Positions 1-8,517 are shown, counted from the first letter of the stretch. The stretch is DNA of 14,495 nucleotides from Paludibacteraceae bacterium (GCA_023227695.1 JALNVE010000046.1:1-14495); one strand, 5' to 3'. Numbers and translations: made by a program. Notes: a model not told the origin generated them from the letters alone.

Positions 1-130
1 ATTTGACCTATAGAGAAGTTACATTGCTCGATTTTGGCTCTGAATGTTTTGAATCTCTCAAACCACCAGCATTTATCGCAGATTAGAGCATGTTGCACCA
101 CGCAAATTGACCCATAGGTCAGTAAAAACC

Positions 131-169
131 AGCCAACTTTGGAAACAAAAACAAGCCAAATTAGGAAAC
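131..169. repeat. Short imperfect direct repeat, two copies
   Basis: Two 16-base units, AGCCAACTTTGGAAAC at 131-146 and AGCCAAATTAGGAAAC at 154-169, match at 14 of 16 positions with a 23-base period. Part of the same motif (GTTTCCAAA) recurs on the opposite strand at 335-343. No coding potential or known family is recognised; it could be a binding site repeat or chance in A-rich DNA. Confidence 0.4.
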
Positions 170-212
170 GCGGCATCTTATCCTCATTTTTGAAACAGGA
201 CATCGAATTCTT

Positions 213-296
213 TTCTATTGTGAATAGAAGCAAAAATGTAAGATTATCTCTATTCAGAATAGAAGAAAACGGCATTTATCTCTATTTGAAATAGAG
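213..296. promoter_or_regulatory. Array of three related palindromes (operator-like)
   Basis: Three inverted repeats share the core CTATT...AATAG: 213-229 (7-base arms, 3-base spacer), 249-263 (7-base arms, 1-base spacer) and 280-296 (8-base arms, 1-base spacer). Their centres lie at 221, 256 and 288, so they are spaced 35 and 32 bases apart, roughly three helical turns. The arms are A+T-rich and short, which fits dimeric DNA-binding protein sites better than terminators. The nearest gene downstream is the UvrA-like gene at 543, whose promoter lies about 90 bases further on. The binding protein is unknown and the link to that gene is inference. Confidence 0.5.
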
Positions 297-386
297 GAAA
301 GTAGGTTCTGAAGTTGCCGTATCACAGCAATCATGTTTCCAAAAAGACTAATAAATTCCCTGCGCAAAATAAATCATCTTTTCCTC

Positions 387-419
387 TTGACTCGTCCCCT
401 AGGTCAACCCATATCTTTG
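387..419 (+). promoter_or_regulatory. Candidate Bacteroidetes promoter for the UvrA-like gene
   Basis: TATCTTTG at 412-419 matches the Bacteroidetes -7 consensus TAnnTTTG exactly, and a TTG at 387-389 sits at about the -33 spacing. Transcription would start near 425, giving a leader of roughly 115 bases before the ATG at 543. No Shine-Dalgarno site precedes that ATG, as is usual in this phylum. Confidence 0.5.
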
Positions 420-542
420 CGGGCAGGAGAGATGGATGTCGTTTACGAATAAGGCAGATAGAAATTATTTTATAATAATGGACTGCTCATTTAAAATGGT
501 ATTCCTTTACTTCCTACATTCGCATATTCAAACAAACAGATT

Positions 543-2807
<2,265 letters not shown>

Positions 2808-2856
2808 TGGAAAAGCATCAAAAAACACCAATAGACTGAAAGATACAAGCAAATTG

Positions 2857-2884
2857 CACGTCTGTTTCTTGAGGAACAGACGTG
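2857..2884 (+). terminator. Strong hairpin after the UvrA-like gene
   Basis: CACGTCTGTT (2857-2866) pairs perfectly with AACAGACGTG (2875-2884), and a T-G and a C-G pair extend the stem to 12 pairs around a TTGA loop. It lies 50 bases after the stop of the UvrA-like gene. The following bases (TATTACGATT) are only moderately T-rich, so it is a plausible but not textbook intrinsic terminator. Confidence 0.5.
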
Positions 2885-2892
2885 TATTACGA

Positions 2893-2952
2893 TTATACCA
2901 TAAAGGGTATAAAATTTTACAATAAACAGACATTATACCCTAAATGGTATAA
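2893..2952. promoter_or_regulatory. Two TTATACC-N6-GGTATAA operator-like sites
   Basis: TTATACC-N6-GGTATAA occurs at 2893-2912 and again at 2933-2952, with perfect 7-base arms and 6-base spacers. The centres are exactly 40 bases apart. The second copy reads as the reverse complement of the first with two spacer mismatches, so the pair is mirror-arranged. The geometry resembles operators of HipB/HigA-like helix-turn-helix repressors, but no such gene is visible within the window, so the identity of the binding protein is unknown. Confidence 0.55.
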
Positions 2953-3073
2953 TACTAACAAAAAACATATTGCTGATTGCTTGTTTCTTGTACTTTATGC
3001 ACCATAGAGTCTTAACAGAAAACGTCTATTTCCCGATTCATGCATTTTTCAGAAACAATTATATTTTTTGATG

Positions 3074-3093
3074 CTTTCAATGTGTATTGAAAG
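3074..3093. repeat. Perfect inverted repeat CTTTCAAT-GTGT-ATTGAAAG
   Basis: Eight-base arms (3074-3081 and 3086-3093) flank a GTGT spacer. It is A+T-rich, has no T-run after it and lies in the palindrome-rich spacer ahead of the DUF1016 gene. It may be a protein-binding site or a weak hairpin. Confidence 0.45.
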
Positions 3094-3120
3094 GACTTTT
3101 GAAAAAAGAGGGAAGCGAAC

Positions 3121-3158
3121 TGGTAACAAATTGTTACCAATTGAAAATGATATTTTCA
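3121..3158. promoter_or_regulatory. Two adjacent palindromes upstream of the DUF1016 gene
   Basis: TGGTAACAA-A-TTGTTACCA (3121-3139) has 9-base perfect arms around one base. Only two bases later, TGAAAAT-GAT-ATTTTCA (3142-3158) has 7-base arms. Both are operator-sized and sit about 70-100 bases ahead of the possible -7 box at 3224. Their sequences differ from each other and from the TTATACC sites, suggesting different binding proteins. Confidence 0.45.
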
Positions 3159-3223
3159 TAAATAATATGAGAGTAACGCAAAACTCGTGAGCCTAAAAAC
3201 GTTTTAAAGTTGTAGTTTTGCAG

Positions 3224-3231
3224 TATCTTTA
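3224..3231 (+). promoter_or_regulatory. Possible -7 box for the DUF1016 gene
   Basis: TATCTTTA at 3224-3231 differs from TAnnTTTG only in its last base. TTTT at 3202-3205 is a poor -33 element. It lies about 85 bases before the start codon at 3316. Confidence 0.25.
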
Positions 3232-3299
3232 CCATCAGATTTCAAGGAAAGTAGTAATGGAAAACCGAAGAAAAGTAGTTTTGGCAGAAAATAAGATAC

Positions 3300-3305
3300 G
3301 GAGGA
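3300..3305 (+). promoter_or_regulatory. Shine-Dalgarno site for the DUF1016 gene
   Basis: GGAGGA at 3300-3305 lies 10 bases before ATG 3316 and decides that start. A strong Shine-Dalgarno site is uncommon in Bacteroidales; in this window only this gene and the GrpB-family gene have one. Confidence 0.5.
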
Positions 3306-3315
3306 ATGTAATGCA

Positions 3316-4427
3316 ATGAATGCAGAAGAAATAAATATGATGAATGCTATGGCTAAATATCCACAAGATATCAATGACAAAAGCATACAACTATTACTAA
3401 TTATCGAACAGGCACGTAGCCATGTTGCGGTGACAGCCAATTATGAACTCACCATGATGTATTGGCATCTTGGCAAACGAGTGAACTGCGATATTCTTGA
3501 TGATGAGCGGGCTGCATATGGACAAAAGATAGTCGCGACAGTGTCACGACAATTGCAAGATGAATATGGAAACAAGGGGTTCGATGAAAAAAACCTCCGT
3601 AGAATGATGCAATTTGCATGTCTGTTTCCTGACGAGCAAATATCGCGACACTGTCAAGACAATTGTGGTGGTCTCATTTCGTAGAAGTGTTACCACTTAA
3701 AGATGGGTTACAACGAGAGTTTTATCTCACATTTGCATCAAATGAGCATTGGAGTGTTCGCCGTCTGCGGAAAGAGATTGATGGAATGCTATACGAACGC
3801 ACAGCTATTGCTTCTAAACCCGATGGATTAGTAAAACAAGAACTTGCAGACTTACGTGACAATGATACAATAACTCCAGATTTAGTGTTTAAAAGTCCTT
3901 ATTTCCTAGAATTTACAGGTTTGAAAGGTATGTATAGCGAGCGATGCCTTGAAGATAGCCTTATAGCAAATCTCGAACAATTCATGTTAGAGATGGGAAA
4001 AGGGTTTACTTTTGTTGAGCGACAAAAGAGGATGGTTATAGATGGCGAGGATTTTTTCCTTGACCTTCTATTTTACCATCGTCGTTTACGCAGATTAATA
4101 GCTATCGACTTAAAACTGGGTCGTTTCAAGGCTCAATATAAAGGTCAGATGGAGTTATATCTACGTTGGCTTGAAGCTAACGAAATGGAGAAAGGAGAAG
4201 AAGCTCCTTTGGGAATGTTGCTATGTACTGAAGGCAATGAGGAACAAATAGAGCTTTTACAACTTGATAAGGCTGGCATAAAAGTGGCGCAATATGTAAC
4301 GGAATTGCCATCTCGTGATGTCCTAATAAATCAGATTCAAAAATCACTTAAATTGGCAAAATCAAAATGGAATACTTTGGAATACGAATCTGAGACTGAG
4401 AATAATGAAGACGAACAAGACGCTTAA
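3316..4427 (+). pseudogene. DUF1016/YhcG-family PDDEXK nuclease, split by a frameshift
   Basis: Two reading frames together encode one DUF1016 protein. The N-terminal part (3316-3684) has the helical DUF1016_N features, including a YW-x-LGK stretch, the LSRQL-like VSRQL and the NLRRMMQFA motif. The remainder (open from about 3642 to 4427) starts with RQLWWSHFVE and carries the nuclease core: an aspartate in FFLDLLFYHRRL, then IDLKLG with the D-x-K pair, and a GQMELYLRWL helix. At 3640-3645 the sequence reads ATATCGCG where the family motif (I-V-A-T-L-S-R-Q-L) and the sister stretch at 3529-3536 call for ATAGTCGCG, so one G appears to be missing. Restored, the protein would be about 370 residues, normal for the family. 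Unrestored, the first frame stops at 3684 and the nuclease core is not made in frame. DUF1016 proteins often sit near restriction-modification and other mobile defence genes; the cellular role here is not known. A sequencing error is the alternative to true decay. Confidence 0.85.
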
Positions 4428-4507
4428 CAGACATGCTTGACACTAACACTCAGAAGGTAAATTCCAATAAAACAAGGATTAAAACCTGTCATTAATTTGT
4501 GGGGTGG

Positions 4508-4542
4508 TTTGGTCTGCGGTAGTTCAAATGTTATTATATTTG
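4508..4542 (+). promoter_or_regulatory. Candidate promoter for the DUF5131 gene
   Basis: TATATTTG at 4535-4542 is an exact TAnnTTTG -7 box and TTTG at 4508-4511 is a well-placed -33 element. Transcription would start near 4549, only about 15 bases before ATG 4564. This rules out the longer GTG start at 4504, which lies upstream of the promoter. Confidence 0.55.
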
Positions 4543-4563
4543 CAACTAACACGATATAATCTG

Positions 4564-5309
4564 ATGTCTACAAATGCAATAGAAAAAGGTTCGTGCCTTT
4601 GGAATCTTTGGCATGGCTGCCACAAATTGAGTCCCGGCTGCCAGCATTGCTACGTCTATCGTGGCGATGCCAAACGTGACATAGACAGTTCGGTGGTGAC
4701 TCAAACCAAGAGTTTCGACCTGCCCATACGCCGTAAAAAGAACGGAGATTACAAGGTGCCCTCTGGCTCTCTGGTCTATACCTGTTTCACCTCCGATTTT
4801 TTTGTGGCCGATGCAGACGAGTGGCGCGCCGAGGCGTGGAAGATGATCCGTGAACGCAGCGATCTGCGTTTCTTGATCATCACAAAACGAATAGACCGCT
4901 TCAGCCAATCACTGCCCAACGATTGGGGCGAAGGATATGACAACGCAACGTGATCATCTGCTGCACGGTAGAGAATCAGGCCATGGCAGACTATCGATTG
5001 CCTATTTACGAGAAATCGCCAATCAAACATAAGGTCATCATTTGCGAACCCATCTTGGAAAAAATAGATTTGAGCTCCTACCACATCGGCACATGGATAG
5101 AGCAGGTGGTGGTAGGCGGCGAATCGGGAGCGGAGGCGCGTCCGTGCGACTTTGAATGGATAATGTCTCTCCGCAACGAATGTGCGGCCCAGGGCGTGTC
5201 GTTCTGGTTTAAACAAACGGGAGCCAAATTTGTGAAAGAGGGCAAACTCTACAAAATTCCGCGCCAGCTTCAACACTCGCAAGCCAGAAAGGCTAAGATT
5301 AATTTATAG
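4564..5309 (+). pseudogene. DUF5131 (phage Gp37/Gp68) family gene, split by a frameshift
   Basis: The N-terminal part (from ATG 4564) carries the family's opening with a three-cysteine motif C-x6-C-x2-C in WHGCHKLSPGCQHCYVY, followed by SLVYTCFTSDFF, ADEWR and the LIITKRIDRF stretch. The C-terminal part, in the other frame to 5309, continues with CTVENQAMADYRLPI, PIKHKVIICEP, VVGGESG, RPCDFEW and FWFKQTGAKF. The frames join at about 4944-4949, where the end of GYDN should run directly into VIICCTVEN; one base appears to be missing, and the first frame stops at 4953. Restored length is about 248 residues, normal for the family. The cysteine cluster resembles those of radical-SAM-like proteins, and the family is found in phages and often beside a 'three-Cys-motif partner' gene, which I do not see here. 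Biochemical function is unknown. Sequencing error is possible. Confidence 0.85.
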
Positions 5310-5371
5310 CGGAACTAACGGAGCTGAATAACCGATAACAGAAAACAACAAAAGCATATACATCATTTTTT

Positions 5372-5376
5372 GGAGG
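5372..5376 (+). promoter_or_regulatory. Shine-Dalgarno site for the GrpB-family gene
   Basis: GGAGG at 5372-5376 lies 8 bases before ATG 5385. It favours that start over the in-frame TTG at 5370, which would place the site inside the coding region. Confidence 0.5.
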
Positions 5377-5384
5377 ATAAAAAC

Positions 5385-5963
5385 ATGGGGAAAGAGCTGT
5401 CGGAGATGACTTTGGAAGAGCTGTGGCAATTGTTTCCGATTGTTCTGACGGCACACAATCCGAAATGGAAGGAGTGGTACGACGATGAATGCGAGATTTT
5501 ACATGAAATCCTTAAGAATGTAGGTGCCACAAAAATATCACATATCGGGAGTACGGCCATCAATGGTATATGGGCAAAGCCAATCGTCGATATCCTGATA
5601 GAGACATCTGACAGGCAAGGCCTTGATTCTGCACACGATGCACTCTTGGAGAAAGGATATCTGTGCATGAACAGAAGCGACGAAAGAATAGATTTCAATA
5701 AGGGTTACACGAAACAAGGGTTTGCCGAGCGCGTTTTTCATATTCATATCCGATTAGCGGGCGACAACGACGAACTCTATTTCCGTGACTTTCTGAATGA
5801 CAACCATGCGATTGCAATGGAGTACGAATCGCTCAAGAAATCGTTATGGAAACGTTTTGAACACGACCGCGATGCTTACACAAACGCCAAGACCGAGTTT
5901 GTCAAGAGACATACGTTGGCCGCTAAAAAAGTACGGCATTTATCGTGCGATCCTGAAAATTGA
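5385..5963 (+). CDS. GrpB family protein (nucleotidyltransferase-like fold, UPF0157)
   Basis: The 192-residue product begins with the family's usual MTLEELWQLFPI and HNPKWKEWY segment (8-32). It has the core motif HIGSTAINGIWAKPIVDI (53-70), in which G-S-T and the later aspartate fit a nucleotidyltransferase-type fold, then GFAERVFHIHIR, ELYFRDFL and the C-terminal FEHDRDAYTNAKTEFVKRHT. The substrate of this family is unknown. The start was chosen from the Shine-Dalgarno site. After an A6 run at 5925-5930 the tail reads KKVRHLSCDPEN and stops; in the +1 frame it would read KKYGIYRAILK and continue to 6006. The KKYG form looks closer to relatives I remember, so an extra A may have altered the end. 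The core is complete either way. It lies 75 bases after the DUF5131 gene and may be cotranscribed with it. Confidence 0.85.
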   Translation: MGKELSEMTLEELWQLFPIVLTAHNPKWKEWYDDECEILHEILKNVGATKISHIGSTAINGIWAKPIVDILIETSDRQGLDSAHDALLEKGYLCMNRSDERIDFNKGYTKQGFAERVFHIHIRLAGDNDELYFRDFLNDNHAIAMEYESLKKSLWKRFEHDRDAYTNAKTEFVKRHTLAAKKVRHLSCDPEN

Positions 5964-6051
5964 GTTTTCCTACAGCTGGAATTCCTTTTTTCGGACAGAA
6001 AGCTAGAATGCTCAAAAGATGGTTCGATGCCGTTCACTAATGTGCTACAGC

Positions 6052-6287
6052 CGACCCCGAAGGTGGTCGAATATTTGTAGCTTTAGGTTGATTGGTTGCC
6101 CCCCGACCCTGAAGGGGTCGCATGTTCCAGCGCAAACAAGGCTTGGATTTCACGTGTTAATCGTCGATCAAATCAAATGAATGGTACAAATTGATTCATC
6201 TGCATCTCACCTGAATATTCGACCCCTTAAGGGTCGGTGCTTCATGGGGTAATACCTTGCTACAAAGATAGGACCCCTTCAGGGTCC
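6052..6287. repeat. Four REP-like hairpin repeats in two facing pairs
   Basis: Four short hairpins lie in the 436-base gene-free stretch after the GrpB-family gene: 6052-6069 (imperfect), 6104-6120, 6220-6236 and 6271-6287. Arms are GACCC/GGGTC with GAA or, inverted, CTTAA/CTTCA loops. Copies 1 and 2 read GACCCYGAAGG on the plus strand; copies 3 and 4 read the same motif on the minus strand, giving a forward-forward-reverse-reverse layout. After the hairpin, copy 1 continues AATATTTGTAGC and copy 4 (minus strand) TATCTTTGTAGC, so the unit is longer than the stem. This fits the interspersed palindromic repeats common in Bacteroidales; no REP-associated transposase gene is present here. The rest of 6007-6442 shows nothing else I can name. 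Confidence 0.7.
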
Positions 6288-6442
6288 AGATGCGGTGAAT
6301 CGCTCAAATTTTGGTTCGTAAACTCACAGATATTTGAAGTTAAAATGTCCTGTCGTTAATTTTATTATAATAATATTTTTATGATTTTTCTAAACAAGGT
6401 TTTACACTTGACGATTAAAATTCTAATAAAAAATATACATAC

Positions 6443-7075
6443 ATGAGCACTTCAAAACTAAACAACTGCTATCTATACGTATTAGACACAATGGCCGATT
6501 GGGAATTTGCCCAAATCGCTGCTGAGTTGAACAGCGGCCGGTTCCTGAAAGACGGAAAAGTGGCCATCAAGAAGGTGGCAGAGTCGCTAAAACCAGTCAC
6601 CACCATGGGTGGAATGGAGATCAATGTTGACCTCAAACTCTCTGACGTGGAGTTTACGGAAGGTGATCTGTTGATCCTTCCGGGTGCCGACACGTGGATG
6701 GCCGAAGAGCATCAGCACGTGACGGGGATGGTGGAAAATCTTATTGGGCGTGGCGTGGTGGTGGCAGCCGTTTGCGGAGCCACAGTAGCGTTGGCATACG
6801 CCGGCATTTTAGACCATCGGAAGCATACGAGCAACGGCAAAGGTTTTTTGGAGATGGTTTGCCCCGTCTACAAAGGAAGCGCCAACTTTGTTGACACCCC
6901 GGCCGTGTGCGACGGCAATTTGATAACCGCATCGGGCATGGCTCCACTCGAGTTCGCCTACGAGATTCTGAAACGTACCAACGTAATGAAAGAAGCAACC
7001 CTTGCCGCATGGTACAAACTGTATAGCCTCCGCGACCCGCAATATTTTTTTGAACTGATGGAATCGATGAAGTAA
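6443..7075 (+). CDS. DJ-1/PfpI family protein (type 1 glutamine amidotransferase-like)
   Basis: The 210-residue product has the DJ-1/PfpI fold signatures: an early beta strand and acidic residue (YVLDTMADWEFAQI, E21), LLILPGAD (77-83), and the nucleophile elbow VVAAVCGATVALA with cysteine 111. A histidine is available at 128 (HTSNG), and ITASGMAPLEFAYEIL (151-166) is the usual C-terminal motif. Family members include peptidases, deglycases, chaperones and amidases; the substrate cannot be told from sequence. No signal peptide or membrane segment is seen, so it is cytoplasmic. The ATG at 6443 has no Shine-Dalgarno site, and no clear -7 box was found upstream. It converges with the PLD-like gene. 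Confidence 0.88.
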   Translation: MSTSKLNNCYLYVLDTMADWEFAQIAAELNSGRFLKDGKVAIKKVAESLKPVTTMGGMEINVDLKLSDVEFTEGDLLILPGADTWMAEEHQHVTGMVENLIGRGVVVAAVCGATVALAYAGILDHRKHTSNGKGFLEMVCPVYKGSANFVDTPAVCDGNLITASGMAPLEFAYEILKRTNVMKEATLAAWYKLYSLRDPQYFFELMESMK

Positions 7076-7122
7076 ATAATGATCAAGACAAAAAAGGCGT
7101 GGAGAGTTTTAAACCTCGAATT

Positions 7123-7146
7123 ATTTTAGGTCAGGTCAACTAAAAT
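7123..7146. terminator. Weak hairpin between convergent genes
   Basis: ATTTTAG (7123-7129) pairs with CTAAAAT (7140-7146) around a 10-base loop, between the ends of the DJ-1/PfpI gene and the PLD-like gene. The stem is short and A+T-rich; it could act in both directions but is weak evidence. Confidence 0.25.
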
Positions 7147-7183
7147 CAGGAAAGGACAACCCTACTCTACACGGCATTAATTC

Positions 7184-7720
7184 TCAGACGATGCGATCGC
7201 CACAAAACTCCTTACGACCACAAGATTGACAGAAAGCACCCATCCACACTTCATCAAACTGATTAGCGGCTGCCTCCACCAACTCAGGATCGTTGGTCAA
7301 TATGCCCGATTCAAAATTGCGTCGGTTCTCTGACTTCATGCCAATGCCAGCTCCCGTCAAATTGGCTGAACCGATATAGGCCGTCTGCAAATCAAAAATC
7401 ATTAATTTAAAATGAACGCGAGGACAAAGCACACGTTCCAACTGCGTTTTCAGGATAGGATAACGATCAAAGTCTTCTCTGAAATTTGGTCCCGGCTCTT
7501 TGGCATGAATCAATCTGACACAAACATCACGCTGCAACAAACCAGACAAGACACCCAAGAATGGCAATGAGGCAGAAACACCTTTCACATAAACATCTTT
7601 GATGTCTGCCGTACCAATCCACAACGTATGCTTTACCGCAGCAGCACGTTCCAGCACCTCTTTATAATGCTCTTCATTTCTTATATAACGGACAAATATC
7701 TGATTCTCTTTCATGGACAT
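7184..7720 (-). CDS. Phospholipase D-like protein with one HKD motif
   Basis: The 178-residue product has a single PLD catalytic motif: H103, K105 and D110 in HFKLMIFD, followed by YIGSANLTG (115-123) and an E-N-R-R-N-F-E-S-G-I strand. Single-HKD proteins of this size usually act as dimers, often as nucleases or phosphodiesterases; the substrate is unknown here. The C-terminus has CQSCGRKEFC (cysteines 164, 167, 173), which could bind a metal. There is no signal peptide. The first ATG is at 7720; a second in-frame ATG two codons later (7714) is equally possible, since neither has a Shine-Dalgarno site. It is divergent from purE and has its own promoter. Confidence 0.85.
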   Translation of the reverse strand: MSMKENQIFVRYIRNEEHYKEVLERAAAVKHTLWIGTADIKDVYVKGVSASLPFLGVLSGLLQRDVCVRLIHAKEPGPNFREDFDRYPILKTQLERVLCPRVHFKLMIFDLQTAYIGSANLTGAGIGMKSENRRNFESGILTNDPELVEAAANQFDEVWMGAFCQSCGRKEFCGDRIV

Positions 7721-7741
7721 CGCTTGTTTGATTCAATCTCA

Positions 7742-7776
7742 CAAAAATACATATTTCATTCCATTCAACACCCAAA
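7742..7776 (-). promoter_or_regulatory. Candidate promoter for the PLD-like gene
   Basis: On the minus strand, TATTTTTG (plus-strand 7742-7749) is an exact TAnnTTTG -7 box, with TTTG at 7773-7776 as a plausible -33 element. It lies about 22 bases ahead of the start codon. Confidence 0.5.
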
Positions 7777-7944
7777 AGAGAAAAGTCTGCTTCTGTTTTT
7801 CACAAAACGACCAACCATCCATGCCATTCTACATCTATTTTCAATCAGCAGCAAGAGCAGCACAGAAAGGCAGAAATCCACAAGACGCAATACAACATTT
7901 AATTAAGGTAGACGAAGCTCTGCAAATTTTCAGGATATTTATGT

Positions 7945-7952
7945 TATCTTTG
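7945..7952 (+). promoter_or_regulatory. -7 promoter box for purE
   Basis: TATCTTTG at 7945-7952 matches TAnnTTTG exactly, 23 bases before ATG 7976. No convincing -33 TTTG was found. Its last base overlaps a GTG that could otherwise be taken as an upstream start, which is therefore rejected. Confidence 0.55.
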
Positions 7953-7975
7953 TGCTCAAATTAAAAAAGAAGAAA

Positions 7976-8482
7976 ATGAAAGCGGTAGTAAGCATCATTA
8001 TGGGCAGCACTTCCGACCTTCCAGTAATGGATAAGGCTGCAAAGCTACTTGACGAATTCGAAATCCCATTCGAAATCAATGCTTTGTCGGCTCACCGTAC
8101 TCCCAAAGAGGTAGAAGAATTTGCGACTAATGCCCAGCAAAACGGCATCAAAGTGATCATAGCAGCTGCAGGTATGGCAGCTCACCTTCCAGGCGTCATT
8201 GCAGCTCAAACAACTGTACCAGTTATTGGCGTGCCTATTAATGCAACACTTGACGGCATGGACGCATTACTTGCCATCGTACAAATGCCTCCAGGCATCC
8301 CTGTTGCTACTGTCGGAATCAACGCAGCTCAGAACGCAGGAATCCTTGCAGTACAGATGCTCGCAGTTGGCGACCCTGCTTTACAGGCTAAATTAGCCAA
8401 CTATAAGGTAGGCTTGAAAGATAAAATCGTAAAGGCCAACGCTGACTTGAAAGAGGTCAAGTATAAATTCAAAGTGAACTAA
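7976..8482 (+). CDS. purE: N5-carboxyaminoimidazole ribonucleotide mutase (PurE)
   Basis: PurE converts N5-CAIR to CAIR in purine nucleotide synthesis, in the cytoplasm. The 168-residue product has the full class I signature: phosphate-binding GSTSDLPVM (10-18), SAHRTP (38-43) with H40 matching the catalytic histidine of the E. coli enzyme, and AGMAAHLPGV (65-74). GVPINATLDGMDALLAIVQM and the alanine-rich TVGINAAQNAGILAVQ stretch follow. The length is typical. ATG 7976 starts at MKAVVSIIMGS, as in relatives. No purK is adjacent. A terminator-like hairpin separates it from folK. Confidence 0.97.
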   Translation: MKAVVSIIMGSTSDLPVMDKAAKLLDEFEIPFEINALSAHRTPKEVEEFATNAQQNGIKVIIAAAGMAAHLPGVIAAQTTVPVIGVPINATLDGMDALLAIVQMPPGIPVATVGINAAQNAGILAVQMLAVGDPALQAKLANYKVGLKDKIVKANADLKEVKYKFKVN

Positions 8483-8497
8483 CCCACTGCGGCGAGT

Positions 8498-8505
8498 TAT
8501 CTTTG
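8498..8505 (+). promoter_or_regulatory. Possible -7 box between purE and folK
   Basis: TATCTTTG at 8498-8505 matches TAnnTTTG exactly, 71 bases before folK ATG 8576, but no -33 element is evident. If used, the transcript would start just before the hairpin at 8518-8553, putting that hairpin in the folK leader. Confidence 0.35.
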
Positions 8506-8517
8506 AGAGAAAAAACT

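Noticed and set aside
2940..3315. Small toxin or antitoxin gene next to the TTATACC operators
   Set aside because: Only very short frames without plausible starts are present on the plus strand (for example a 7-codon frame at 3168), and no helix-turn-helix motif is seen.
3640..3684. Programmed ribosomal frameshift in the DUF1016 gene
   Set aside because: There is no slippery heptamer in the right phase and comparison with 3529-3536 points to a simple missing G.
4504..4563. Longer GTG start for the DUF5131 gene
   Set aside because: The region contains a good -33/-7 promoter (4508-4542), and family members start at the MSTNAI-like segment, matching ATG 4564.
6052..6287. CRISPR array
   Set aside because: The repeats are hairpins of two orientations with irregular spacing (35 to 100 bases) and no cas genes nearby.
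7952..7975. Upstream GTG start for purE
   Set aside because: The GTG is the last base of the -7 box TATCTTTG and would add a lysine-rich stretch not seen in PurE.
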